Of a stretch of DNA of 64,000 nucleotides, positions 38,301 through 44,266 are shown one piece after another. The notes under the pieces are model-generated. The model worked only from the letters and a program-made list of their open reading frames with translations, was not told the origin of the DNA and ran no database searches. This stretch comes from Flavobacterium circumlabens (GTDB lineage Bacteria; Bacteroidota; Bacteroidia; Flavobacteriales; Flavobacteriaceae), in NCBI RefSeq assembly GCF_004345565.1, contig NZ_SLWA01000001.1, forward strand, positions 901,892 through 965,891, given 5' to 3'. Position numbers and translations under genes: made by a program. Every line of letters starts with the position of its first letter. Position 1 is the first letter of the stretch.

Positions 38301-41300
38301 TGAAAAAGAGTTTGACATCGAAATCGAAAAACCAACAGATGTAACCGGAATTGTTTTAACTCCGACAGCTGTTTCTTGTAAAGATGGTTTAGATGGTAGA
38401 ATTAGTGTAGCAATCGCGACCTCAAATAATAATCCTGTTTATAAATATAGTTTAACAGGTCCGGCAGGATTTACACCAAGACCGGCTCAGGAATCACCTG
38501 TTTTCAATGACTTGCCTTACGGGCTTTATACCGTAACCGTATTATCAGGAAGAGGTTGTTCAGGTACAGCAACAATTACTGTTGCCGAGCCAGCTGTAAT
38601 GGCAGTAGGTTTACCGGCGGTTACACAATATGTTTGTAACACAGGAAGCAACTCAGCTAATAATGCTACGATCACTGTAACTCCGGGTTCTGTTACAGGT
38701 GGTTCAAATAACTACCTGATCTACGAATTCTTCAGAGATGGAAAATCAGTACAGAAAGACGATAGAAATACGTATACTGAATTTGATTACTTAGGCGGAA
38801 CTTACACGGTAACAGTATTTGACAGTAATAATTGTCAGGCGCAGTCTAACAGTGTAACTATTGATCCATATGCAGATATTGATGATTTAAAAATCGATGT
38901 TACTAAAATAACTTGTAAAGACGATGAGTCGATTCAGATTACTGCAATTGGTACAACAGGTACATTACCAACTTTAAGCTATACTATTGAAGGTGTATTA
39001 GCTGACGGATCTATATATCCGGTTACATCTAGTCCAACAGGATTATTTGCAGGATTAAAAGTAGGTCAGTACAAAATTATTGTAACAAATCCTTTAACAG
39101 GATGTAGTATCGAAAGATTCCATATCGTTAATGAGCCTAATACATTCAGAATTATAGCTTCAGATGTTAAAAATCTTGTTTGCTACAGTGATACAGACGG
39201 AAGCGCTACTTTAACATTGGTAGATGAAATTGTACCAGCAGATGAAGCAGATATCTTCAGTTATGTTATCACGCATGAATCAGGTGCACAACAAAGTGGA
39301 ACTACACTATCACCGGAATTAAAACTTTCTAATCTGATTAGAGGTAAGTACACGGTAGTAGCTACGCTCATTAAGTCACCATTCTGTACCGTTACGACTG
39401 AATTTAGTATTGAAGGTCCGACAACGCAATTGGTAATTGAACCAAGTGTAAAACAAATTACTTGTGCAAACGGCAGCAATGATGGTATTATTTCTGTATC
39501 AGCAGCCGGTGGATGGCCAGGTGATTACCAATATAAATTAGAAGGAGCGAAGACCTTACCATATTCTACTGTAAATGTTTTCGAAAATTTAGCAGTTGGA
39601 TCGTATACCGTATATGTGAAGGACATTAACGGTTGTGAGGTGTCAGCACCAATTCAGTTAGATGCTCCGAAACCAATTGATGTAGTAGTTGGTTTAGATA
39701 AAACGATGCTTCTTTGTTATGACGACACAGATGCTACCTTAACTGTAAACACGATTAAAGGTGGATCAGGGAACTATACGTATACCTTACACGGAACTTT
39801 GGCAAACGGTACAGCAATCACGAGAGATGCGCAGCCGGATAAAGTATTTGCTGGATTAGGTGCAGGAACTTATTTTGTTACTGTTTCTGATGACTGGACG
39901 TGTGTAGGTACATCTAACTCGGTTAAAGTTGACCAACCGAATGAAGTTGAAGCAACTATAGCTATAGACAGAACAGAAACTTGTGCCATTACGCCAAGAA
40001 TTATTCTTAAAGCTACGGGTGGAACAGGTCCTTATTTCTATAGTACGGATGGAACTACTTATAACCCAACATCATTTGTATCACAAGTGACGATTGATTT
40101 ACCAAAAACGACGGCAAATGTAACGTACAAGTATTTTGTAAAAGATTCAAATGATTGTAAAGCTGCAGCTGAAGCTACTGTTGAATTCTCACCAGTTCCT
40201 GCAATTGTGCTGGAAGTGTACGAACATCAGGATGTTCAGTGTAGAGGATCTGTATCCGGATCTATTACAGCTATTGCAAAAGGAGGTTTAGGTAATTATG
40301 TTTACATTTTAACAGACGTTAATGGTAACGCAATTACTCCGGCTCCGACACAACTGACTCCGGGTGAATTTACAGAACTTGCTGTAGGTAAATACCGTGT
40401 GAAAGTACAGAGTCTGGATTGTGAGCAGCCTTTCGAGATAATCGAAATTACACAACCGGATACTGAATTGTCCGCAACATTAGCTGTAGAAGACGTTAAG
40501 TGTAACGGATTCAGTAACGGTAAAATTACGGTTAACGCAACAGGAGGAACAGGCAGATATGTATATGCACTGCATCCAAACTTGACACAGTTCTTTGACT
40601 CAAATATTTTCGATAACTTAAAACCTGGTTTTTATACCATAAGAGTTCAGGATGCAAATGGTTGTTTTAACGATTACAAAGATGAAGTTAAACAACCGGA
40701 CCCATTAGAAGTTGCTGAAATTGTAAGTTCACAAATTCCGGAATACTGTTTCGGCGATAAAGACGGAGTTGCATTTGTTGAAGTTACAGGTGGTGTAGGA
40801 CCTTATATGGCCAGTATAACTGGAGATGGTGTTACAATCGATTTCAGAGCACCGGATGTTGACGCCAATACATTTAGTTTCCAGGGTCTTTCAGGTGGAG
40901 TTGAATATCACGTAATAGTGAAAGATCTTAACGAATGTACTAATGAGGTATTCCTTAAATTACCGGATCCGGTTAAATTAAACCCGATCGCGAAGGAAAA
41001 TTACAGTTGTGAGAATGACCTTCCGGTAAATAACATTACCGTAGAAGTTGATTCAAGTATCGATGATACGAGAAAAGCAACTATCGTTTATACCTTATTC
41101 GAAGATGGAGTATCTAAAGGAATTACCCAAACCGGTAACCCAATATTTAGAAACCTTCCTACTGGTAATTATAGTGTTCAGGTTGTACTGGAAGGTTGTT
41201 CAAGAATGACCAATACAGTTCGTATTGATGCTGTTGCACCACTGAATTTAATAGACGTTACGGCAACAGTTAATAAAGACCTGAATATTATCGAAGTGAA

Positions 41301-41727
41301 AGCTTCTGGTGGTGTACCGGCTTACGAATACAATTTCAACAATGAAGGATTTACATCATCAAATACGTATAGAATCTATAAAACAGATATCTATAGCGTA
41401 GTCGTGAGAGATCAGAATGGTTGTGAATTCCCACTTTTAGTTCCGGGTACATTCTACGACTTCTGTCTGCCGAACTACTTTACACCGGACGGTGACGGAC
41501 GTAATGATCTAATAGGTCCTGATTGTGGTGCATTGGCATACAAAAACCTGACTTTCGATATTTTCGACAGATATGGCAGAGTAGTAGCTAAGTATCGTGT
41601 AGGTCAGAAATGGGATGGTAGATACAACGGTGCCGAATTACCAACAGGTGATTACTGGTATGTTCTTAAACTAAATGACGAGAAAGATGCAAGAGAGTTT
41701 GTTGGACATTTCACTTTATACAGATAA
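23377..41727 (+). CDS. sprB: SprB, giant cell-surface gliding adhesin
   Basis: 6116 residues, close to the F. johnsoniae SprB (about 6500). The start is ATG at 23377 or 23383. The signal peptide is extended: about 54 residues precede the hydrophobic core MFVFLLLFCFVSVNAQ. Then come an N-terminal domain (about 70-470, FAGLYWSAIYPYE), a DUF11-like module (about 474-610), and several dozen SprB repeats of roughly 80 residues with ends like YTVTVTDAKSCTS and starts like KVTCNGGATG. A jelly-roll-like insertion sits at about 1350-1550. The last 88 residues (FCLPNYFTPDGDGRNDLI to the end) form a classic CHU_C type B sorting domain for the type IX secretion system. SprB is moved along helical tracks by the gliding motor, and attachment to the substrate moves the cell. 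Confidence 0.95.
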   Translation: MTMEKPTTFKSVKTVFTFIKNIVCDIQNQFEKRNASLVDAQLQPLFVKAIHNKNMFVFLLLFCFVSVNAQIGTPFSSRLANGSVKVKGDIILIGNTVINKVNDRLKPYPPGKDADPADFSPAKPVNGVLYTGSVTNLPALTTEANKDFDDPGNNNSYYVEYTDIDSDPDTYNSTSAKLLINNSCKSIVFAGLYWSAIYPYERSTNTGTKYDGSLRYEDWNTVQFKVPNGTYQKLTASKTDVKEVIFDGYKKNGPNVSDSFKDSPYVCFKDVTTLLQGVKNTAGQLDADGEYTVANVRAARGKRNGGGAGGWTLVVIYESPSLPSKFISVFDGYAGVDPGGLKSVSYTVNGFKTLPVGFQVNAKIGVGALEGDNQLTGDNFQIKSNSVAGFTTIWDDINPVGNFFNATISNNDAHVLDRNPKSKNTMGFDIDNVIVKNNKNAVIPNNETGATLQLTTSDDGYGAFVTTFAVDIIEPKIVLTKVVKALRADGVTEYDASAAPVSLGQELRYEIGFRNQGNDNAKNFTITDVLPQNVIFNSATDILYKDAGITFVSYTPATRTIIFKVDDDLVKKSGSTYTLKFRVRVVADCNELVDACSNLIKNTATSEYYGDQNPTNNGKPYGDGSYSFNTGCIVGDPTSTNFLVGIDDCLFQRKVSLCGSAILKAANGYTTYEWKDESGKVVGTTQQITVTKAGIYTVQTGGNPDCKGILQTFTVEDYAKGANDNPVSPYASNIDPATKRPYLCANDNKEFPKIFLCGLTDTREIKTNIAGATSIKWQVSTDVPPTGFPASCAYEDAVNWTQAAPDGPNFTANKSGAFRVIVSYGNNCVNTFYFSVFQNPLDVKAKKDDAICSTPGKITITNPLPNTGYTYSKDGTNFQNSNVFDNLNPGDYVITVKQTAPTTETASCPFTIKVTILQATFNPEVVATDAICGSVGGSIRASAAGVPGDYQFIVKNAGTNTIVANSGKVTSPNYKDFTVAPGKYDVEVYANNSLVLPANNGCFAMKTVEVFDKTLKASAQITKSLACGNGEITITASGGTPIPNSSPAKYNYNVNGVDTGTNPVITVVRPLTNGGKYDIIVTDYAGCKFTIPTIIVVDTPRPTVTITPKNGKCYGEKGEISMTVTPADSGYSVSYNVNGGAYTTLPTTNLAPAKYNVIVKYTYGTEDCFDAVKVVEITGPESRLSASAGVAALSGCGPTGFENQGLVRITNPQGGTPFAAPDLYRYSFDGGTTWIKDNFAYVNPRVTPYTFYIKDAVDCIYPMTGIVLDPQPVAPVIEVDNPVTFNCDGSATSTVTVKNPGAANYSFNYYLLPSTVANTNNPTNVFPNVSAGPHRVRVEYKLTNVPTYSILLKEDFGYGDDVQSPGINSTYYCFERQVAATQCRGAIEINDGDYSVTAKIVQPFGPWLQPGDHTPPTVPATAKGRCLVVNIGDQIPVTAILYQKDIKDIIPNQPINFEFFAMNLLNKNNTQADPNLRVALVNAAGVEISGFNTGSIPKSEKWEVYPKTVMTLDPGANTNLKFIVRSNVKETSGNDVAIDDITVYQLPKTCAKDIFIDFTVPLGNAFSATVGNSIQADCNGGKGSFDIFVKNFDTNNGFYYSIDGGTTWANSKVSPVKISNIAGNYNVNVRYDNPAAPAPGTPCIIPIPATITEPTAFVVKANASVALCKSGAGAVATVTASAQGGIGPYTLILKDKNTPFTEVTFPPSGILPDIKPGTYTVLGTDAKGCGGSIGTDLVIADPVKPEANIVSNTGLCFDGSSALITVNITKGTGPFYYQVNVNGAGYGNPSTTFPGKTFTYTGTATGTYDFLITDTSNKCEATAVSQKIEGKLTANALTTTPLSCDLTAPNAVIEVSISGGYTPYKYVVKKGATTLFTSGSIAGPKFTYSTSTSGTYTFEITDVKGCPFKVDAIVNSKVAVTAKEKVDHVSCNGAADGSVTITPLTGVTPFTYQFNGTGPFTSTTTYGPLAGSIAGTTYTYIVKDGQQCEQSYSFKVFQPDVIKGTATMAPLYNCDNPATITISGVSGGNGSYQYTLLKDGVKYAGPQGTLVFNNLSTEGVYTVTITDSKSCSVTIPAGTITKLNPPAAMTLTPSKVTCPSNTASVTISDVKNAAGVLLPTAGLQYRMLLPTVGTYQTTTTFTGLAAGVSYKFEVKDANNCKFEETIFIPALPTIAVTFKSQIDIVCFGDTNGSAIFTVTGLGNGTNYSYVVDTKPAVTGTSPAAGTSFDIPVSGLSPGLHTITVTNTSTTCSAQQTVTILAPAAALVLNPPGLTPVTCNGLGQAIINAVGGWTPYKNYELTPTNPAGAVVNQTTNTFTGLAAGDYKVVVTDLNGCTKTQNFTINPKVDPVASIDTVTSDFCSSALGATIKVTPNTAPNYTYTLNGVTKTTGTFTGLIPGSYIIKVTDTSTGCFINLPATTIASPIAASITLDKDLDCSLATPGATIRVYNITAGYPDYKYRVNTTGAPFTGGYTTLAAGQTSFTYPASAAATYYFEITDSKNCTTVVSQKINTIVKPVVTAATPAHVKCKGDATGTITVTTNPAAGTYTYVLTPTAPTTGAVITQTNNVFTGIKAGTYSVTVTDAKSCTSAPFPVTITEPAIALTASALATKVKCGTGNAPQAATITVTAINGTPFTGGKYKYDYGDGNGYVDSNTFTTSTPGLVSITVIDKNGCTAPASATINTLNPPTALAFAQANVINCDATQSDTDLKVTVTNGVAPFKFEITSTTAAIATATPVVTGITTQDYTFTNLSPGNYFFTITDANGCTKDGNYTIDNVVPITVSGSLVTAVSCNNGLDGSVKFTVGGNSTGFGFVLTNTAGTTITGGNQVGNVVTFSNLLGGTTYTITVTNPTTKCTNTAFVNLANPTAITITAASGTKVYCDKPNTAITVTATGGTGTLYYAVVSAKVGTPAPVYPADYNTTGVFSRNTVVDGETFNVFVRDAKGCPATTSFTVVRDAPPTINPIPVTCYKGGSLNIVMSGTVFAGTTWYGVNGTYSSDPTKTISGPGTYDLTIKDDNGCISPVFKLIINNQLKLTVKPEKDVTCTAVPPFTTTDAQVTLSALGGGAAYTYWYKLGLGGTYVALPGNVFNMSAAGAGDYYFRVTSDGCSAESTVPVKVTAPVLPVVNAVATGTLCTLSEQGTIQVTVTSGGVGPFTYTIDNWVTSNDTGYFPNLPGATGTGLGYTYQVRDAKGCIGTGATQAFVIAPDPITFGTAIQNIECDPSSTPPGSTLGSITVINATGGTGQYTYHISNNFGYKDSYTTIAREDHKFDIIDFGVYDVVVIDANSCPLPKKVIMASPPDDLDIDVTTIPSTCTTGGTAIVTVSAAVTSGNYEFGILEFNTAPYTNNYTGPDVVGGNVKTFNPLIPGVTYTFVVHDIVTNCYFLKSADAPIGSASTLVGTPAPQNVTCIGLGDGKVTFTITGQHATTTSVDYQIFRDQDNAVMSPLLNAPVVAAPFTVTYPGTLAPGRYYIVFTERGGTIDGCQSASTMFEIKESTTPLTLLASSLKNANCNPNAGIVTAQGKGGAGSYLYQIITDTGAIGDADDPKPTAASFTTANSSNTFFVNSGDYLVWVKDANNCITSATVKVIQDPLPVFNVDFTTFCAGEGAFEVTVNITDPVPTMGPYKVSVDNGTPVPVTGVTYTALGLTSGPHTFVVIDKNNCSQALPTDLNINPTPSAIATLGKVLACSVTGTVVEDAVIHVEIKDGTPAYTYEVKKGIAGFVTFTPATTVVAGVTAFDYTVPSGAADTYIFRITDVNGCPISTNPVTIDPIVPIVPDAKAIQPSCFGGTGTIVLSAIGGKGPYRYNFNNAGFSTIDTYTAISNNGIPYSFIVKDDLGCEASGTVILGEPSEVTINPPVITQLTCGPGNVGIDAQVVLSASGGTGTIEYSFDGSDFSTKTTYNVIDTGNDRLAIPFSVRDANNCSKSGTVDILKLDPPVFNEPAFTQTTITCLATTSDVQVVSTKGIGTPTYKIISPVAQAGNISGLNSGLFTGLPAGDYIFEVTDSRNCKDQASYTVKDVIKINIVEQSTTGITCATATDGKATFFVSGFGSAAPGTYRYKLDGGADVTGLTAATINLTGLSSGNHTLTVFDDVTGCSMALPLGFDIAAPPAPLSATKVVTPLGCTTFGAVTITAVDGWGDYTYTLTQGAVVKTNTDGIFGGLTVAGTYNISVKDSNGCEVKDSFTLTAPVKPTIAIDPSNYCYVNDNTTTINVSATSVGAPHVVTPYEFSIDGTNWQLSGSFTGLKPGDYTITVRDKFGCTDAVTTKINGQLFASAENTKDLYCAGLAADGTIRVSAVGGYPAYTYTVNINGGGASAPVAFTNPAFSDYNVTAAGSYVFTVYDSRGCAYPIPAVVMVDPTLVVFTATPTSPSCSGTQGTVGDGSILFNLPPSNNNPDYTYTIQRTIPAGGVLVSQVNNPLFKGLIAGTYTVTVKSARDCSTTDTVIINPPTPVVASALASPYTCSGTNTLNATVVTVTGTGGKGTNLVTDYTYSDNGTNWKTTNTFNVIDNGSVQNPIYYVKDGNGCIASIQIPVNPFPKLISAIATLDTKADCKNAGEIINVVIAGGSVPANFEYDVYKDGILFASAIPVTGNTFNYTAPDAGHFYQFKVTDKTTTCFILSNVYNVPLFNTMKVIATASQMVSCNGFSDAEITVSITNYTGAFTYQVYDAANNAVVGASGSGNATTGNPFTIAGLPFGGNYTVRITQTAYPECIVSSNPVDITQPPVLSLTGLKVDNVNQNCNNDGAVLTVDPLTIVGGTPGFTYAFAPAGTSTTLLVYTPSPTKTIVTTKVFPLFDAWDVYVKDAKGCYDHVTVNVSLDPKPTITDVKVASQCASTLGYRIDVTATGVGTLQYSLDNGPFTTDNFFIVYSPGQYTVTVQDANQCTTTALAPVTVLEPLTLSGEITVMSNCNTATGEITLHAAGGTVLPANSYVYTKDNWVTSQVTPVFKNLAPAVYKFKVRDVVTLCEKEFDIEIEKPTDVTGIVLTPTAVSCKDGLDGRISVAIATSNNNPVYKYSLTGPAGFTPRPAQESPVFNDLPYGLYTVTVLSGRGCSGTATITVAEPAVMAVGLPAVTQYVCNTGSNSANNATITVTPGSVTGGSNNYLIYEFFRDGKSVQKDDRNTYTEFDYLGGTYTVTVFDSNNCQAQSNSVTIDPYADIDDLKIDVTKITCKDDESIQITAIGTTGTLPTLSYTIEGVLADGSIYPVTSSPTGLFAGLKVGQYKIIVTNPLTGCSIERFHIVNEPNTFRIIASDVKNLVCYSDTDGSATLTLVDEIVPADEADIFSYVITHESGAQQSGTTLSPELKLSNLIRGKYTVVATLIKSPFCTVTTEFSIEGPTTQLVIEPSVKQITCANGSNDGIISVSAAGGWPGDYQYKLEGAKTLPYSTVNVFENLAVGSYTVYVKDINGCEVSAPIQLDAPKPIDVVVGLDKTMLLCYDDTDATLTVNTIKGGSGNYTYTLHGTLANGTAITRDAQPDKVFAGLGAGTYFVTVSDDWTCVGTSNSVKVDQPNEVEATIAIDRTETCAITPRIILKATGGTGPYFYSTDGTTYNPTSFVSQVTIDLPKTTANVTYKYFVKDSNDCKAAAEATVEFSPVPAIVLEVYEHQDVQCRGSVSGSITAIAKGGLGNYVYILTDVNGNAITPAPTQLTPGEFTELAVGKYRVKVQSLDCEQPFEIIEITQPDTELSATLAVEDVKCNGFSNGKITVNATGGTGRYVYALHPNLTQFFDSNIFDNLKPGFYTIRVQDANGCFNDYKDEVKQPDPLEVAEIVSSQIPEYCFGDKDGVAFVEVTGGVGPYMASITGDGVTIDFRAPDVDANTFSFQGLSGGVEYHVIVKDLNECTNEVFLKLPDPVKLNPIAKENYSCENDLPVNNITVEVDSSIDDTRKATIVYTLFEDGVSKGITQTGNPIFRNLPTGNYSVQVVLEGCSRMTNTVRIDAVAPLNLIDVTATVNKDLNIIEVKASGGVPAYEYNFNNEGFTSSNTYRIYKTDIYSVVVRDQNGCEFPLLVPGTFYDFCLPNYFTPDGDGRNDLIGPDCGALAYKNLTFDIFDRYGRVVAKYRVGQKWDGRYNGAELPTGDYWYVLKLNDEKDAREFVGHFTLYR

Positions 41728-41770
41728 CAAAATTATAGCCCCGATGATGTTATCTAAAAAATTTATTACA

Positions 41771-42748
41771 ATGAAAAAATTTATTTTATCCTTAGTACTC
41801 ATGGCTGTAACAACAAGTTACAGCCAAGAGCTAAACCTACCGGTGTTTACACAATATTTAGCTGATAATCCTTTTATTCTTTCACCTGCTTATGCCGGTA
41901 TTGGCGATAATCTCCGAATTAGAGCCAATGGTTTAACGCAGTGGGTCGGAATTAAAGATGCACCAGATAACCAGTCCGTATACGCTGATTTCCGTGTGCT
42001 GGATCGTTCCGGAGTCGGTATATCTCTATACAATGACAGTAATGGTAATACAAGACAGACGGGTGCCAAAGTTTCATTTGCACACCACCTTATTTTAGAT
42101 TACACTACAAAACAATATCTTTCATTAGGTATTTCGTACAACTTTAATACGTTTCGAATTTTAACCGAGAATTTCACGAACAATTCCAATGAACCTGTGA
42201 CATTGAACCCGGCTTTGTTGGGGGATCGTAACAATTCAAACAATAACTTTGATATTAGTGCCTTGTATCGCAACAGAAGCTTTTATATCAGTTTTAATGC
42301 GAATAACGTTTTGAAGAAAAACGTGGATAAATTCAAAGGGATAGAACCGGAATTGCTTTCTAATTATCAGGTATATACCGGATATGTTTTTAAAGACGGT
42401 GAAAACAGCCGTATCGAATATGAGCCATCTGTTTTCTACCAGTACTTTGCAAGTGATCAGCGTTCAACAACAGATTTTAACTTTAAATACAGACGTTTTA
42501 ACCGTTACGAAGATTACTACTGGGTGGGTGTTTCCTACCGTTTCCTAAATGACCAGTTTCCAAAACCATTATCTGTAGGACCAATGGCGGGATTTATGAA
42601 GTCTAAATTTTACTTCGCCTATTCCTATCAGATAATGTTCAACGATCTTGGCAGCTATAATACAGGTACGCACTCTATAACAATCGGATTCGATTTCTTA
42701 GGGTCAATCAGTAACTGTCCTTGTACACAAAGCCCGGTTCACGATTAA
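41771..42748 (+). CDS. sprF: SprF, PorP/SprF-family outer-membrane protein needed for SprB export
   Basis: 325 residues from ATG at 41771 (MKKFILSLVLMAVTTSYS, signal, cleavage before QEL). Longer in-frame starts exist at 41675 and 41744, but the first overlaps the sprB end and both spoil the signal. The mature protein shows family marks: LPVFTQYLADNPFILSPAYA near the N-terminus, then alternating beta strands of an outer-membrane barrel (SLGISYNFNTF, YYWVGVSYRF, FYFAYSYQIMFND). SprF works with type IX secretion to put SprB on the surface, fitting the rule that type B substrates have a cognate SprF-like gene beside them. It is the last gene of the operon, 43 bases after sprB and followed by a terminator. 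Confidence 0.95.
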   Translation: MKKFILSLVLMAVTTSYSQELNLPVFTQYLADNPFILSPAYAGIGDNLRIRANGLTQWVGIKDAPDNQSVYADFRVLDRSGVGISLYNDSNGNTRQTGAKVSFAHHLILDYTTKQYLSLGISYNFNTFRILTENFTNNSNEPVTLNPALLGDRNNSNNNFDISALYRNRSFYISFNANNVLKKNVDKFKGIEPELLSNYQVYTGYVFKDGENSRIEYEPSVFYQYFASDQRSTTDFNFKYRRFNRYEDYYWVGVSYRFLNDQFPKPLSVGPMAGFMKSKFYFAYSYQIMFNDLGSYNTGTHSITIGFDFLGSISNCPCTQSPVHD

Positions 42749-42764
42749 TACATATCTTTATAAT

Positions 42765-42798
42765 AAAAGCTTACCGTTGATTGATACGGTAAGCTTTT
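42765..42798 (+). terminator. Terminator of the spr operon
   Basis: A perfect 13-bp stem AAAAGCTTACCGT (42765-42777) with ACGGTAAGCTTTT (42786-42798) and an eight-base loop lies 16 bases after the sprF stop, running into TTTTGTTC. Confidence 0.88.
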
Positions 42799-42929
42799 GT
42801 TCTTAAAAGAGAATAAAACCTTTTCATGTTTTTGCCATTAATTTGTTTTTTTTCATAATTTACAACGTTTTCGTTGTTATTGGTCGGTTATTTTTGCTTT
42901 TTTCAAATTTAATACTACTCTAAAAGTTC

Positions 42930-42937
42930 TATATTTG
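42930..42937 (+). promoter_or_regulatory. -7 promoter element before pgk
   Basis: TATATTTG matches TAnnTTTG and lies 32 bases before the pgk ATG. No TTG is found at the expected -33 distance, so the upstream element is weak or absent. Confidence 0.45.
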
Positions 42938-42969
42938 TTATTCTTTCAAAAAAATTAAAAACTTATCAA

Positions 42970-44157
42970 ATGAAAACTTTAAACGATTTCGATTTTAAAA
43001 ATAAAAAAGCAATTATCCGTGTTGACTTTAATGTGCCACTGGATGAAAATTTTAAGGTAACAGATGCTACTCGTATCGAAGCCGCTAAACCAACAATTGA
43101 TGCTATTCTGGCACAAGGAGGAAGTGTTATTTTAATGTCGCATTTAGGAAGACCAAAAGGAGTTGAAGAGAAATATTCATTAAAACATATTTTAAAAACA
43201 GCTTCGGAAATATTAGGAGTAGAAGTTAAATTTGCTACAGATTCTGTTGGAGAACCAGCTCAGACTGCAGCGAAAGATCTTAAACCCGGAGAAGTTTTAT
43301 TATTGGAAAATTTACGTTTTCATGCTGAAGAAGAAGCAGGAGATGTTGCTTTTGCAAAAGAATTGGCTTCACTTGGAGACATCTACGTAAACGACGCTTT
43401 CGGAACGGCGCACAGAGCACATGCTTCTACCACTATTATTGCACAATTTTTCTCAACTGAAAAATGTTTCGGAACATTATTGGCAAAAGAAATAGAAAGT
43501 TTAAATAAAGTACTTAAAAATAGTGAAAAACCGGTAACGGCAATTTTAGGAGGATCTAAAGTATCTTCTAAAATTACAGTTATCGAAAATATTCTTGACA
43601 AAGTAGATCACATGATCATCGGAGGCGGTATGACTTTTACATTCATTAAAGCTCAGGGTGGTAAAATTGGAGAATCGATTTGTGAAGATGATAAGCAGGA
43701 ACTGGCACTTGAGATTTTAAGATTAGCCAAAGAAAAAGGAGTACAGGTTCATATTCCTGTTGATGTTGTTGCAGCTGATGCTTTTTCGAACACAGCCAAT
43801 ACCAAAATTTTGGATGTGAGAGAAATTCCTGACGGATGGCAAGGTCTTGATGCAGGTCCAAAATCTTTGGAAAATTTCAAGAAAGTAATCCTCGATTCTA
43901 AAACCATTTTATGGAATGGTCCATTAGGAGTTTTCGAAATGGAATCATTCGCTAAAGGAACAATTGCTCTTGGTGATTATATTGCTGAAGCCACAGAAAA
44001 CGGCGCTTTTTCATTAGTTGGAGGAGGTGATTCTGTTGCTGCAGTGAAGCAATTTGGCTTCGAAGATAAAATGAGTTATGTCTCCACTGGTGGAGGTGCT
44101 ATGCTTGAAATGTTAGAAGGAAAAGTACTGCCTGGAATCGCTGCGATTTTAGACTAA
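42970..44157 (+). CDS. pgk: Phosphoglycerate kinase
   Basis: This 395-residue cytoplasmic enzyme transfers phosphate from 1,3-bisphosphoglycerate to ADP in glycolysis and works in reverse in gluconeogenesis. The N-terminal signature [12 protein letters not shown] (about residues 17-28), the substrate-binding Arg/His loop MSHLGRPKG (about 57-65), the hinge regions and the C-terminal nucleotide loop [13 protein letters not shown] (about 353-365) are all present. Length is standard. It stands alone after the spr operon terminator, with no other glycolytic gene beside it. Confidence 0.97.
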   Translation: MKTLNDFDFKNKKAIIRVDFNVPLDENFKVTDATRIEAAKPTIDAILAQGGSVILMSHLGRPKGVEEKYSLKHILKTASEILGVEVKFATDSVGEPAQTAAKDLKPGEVLLLENLRFHAEEEAGDVAFAKELASLGDIYVNDAFGTAHRAHASTTIIAQFFSTEKCFGTLLAKEIESLNKVLKNSEKPVTAILGGSKVSSKITVIENILDKVDHMIIGGGMTFTFIKAQGGKIGESICEDDKQELALEILRLAKEKGVQVHIPVDVVAADAFSNTANTKILDVREIPDGWQGLDAGPKSLENFKKVILDSKTILWNGPLGVFEMESFAKGTIALGDYIAEATENGAFSLVGGGDSVAAVKQFGFEDKMSYVSTGGGAMLEMLEGKVLPGIAAILD

Positions 44158-44266
44158 ATATCACAATTAACATTTTTTTTGATATTTTTCTTCTACAAAG
44201 GCCTTAAGTTTGTAAAAATACAATCCTTCTAATTGTTTGAATTATAGGATTTTAATAAAATGTTAT

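Noticed and set aside
36480..41000. Possible prophage or foreign island inside sprB because of the size of the gene
   Set aside because: It is one uninterrupted frame of SprB repeats with the same composition; no integrase, transposase or target repeats are present.
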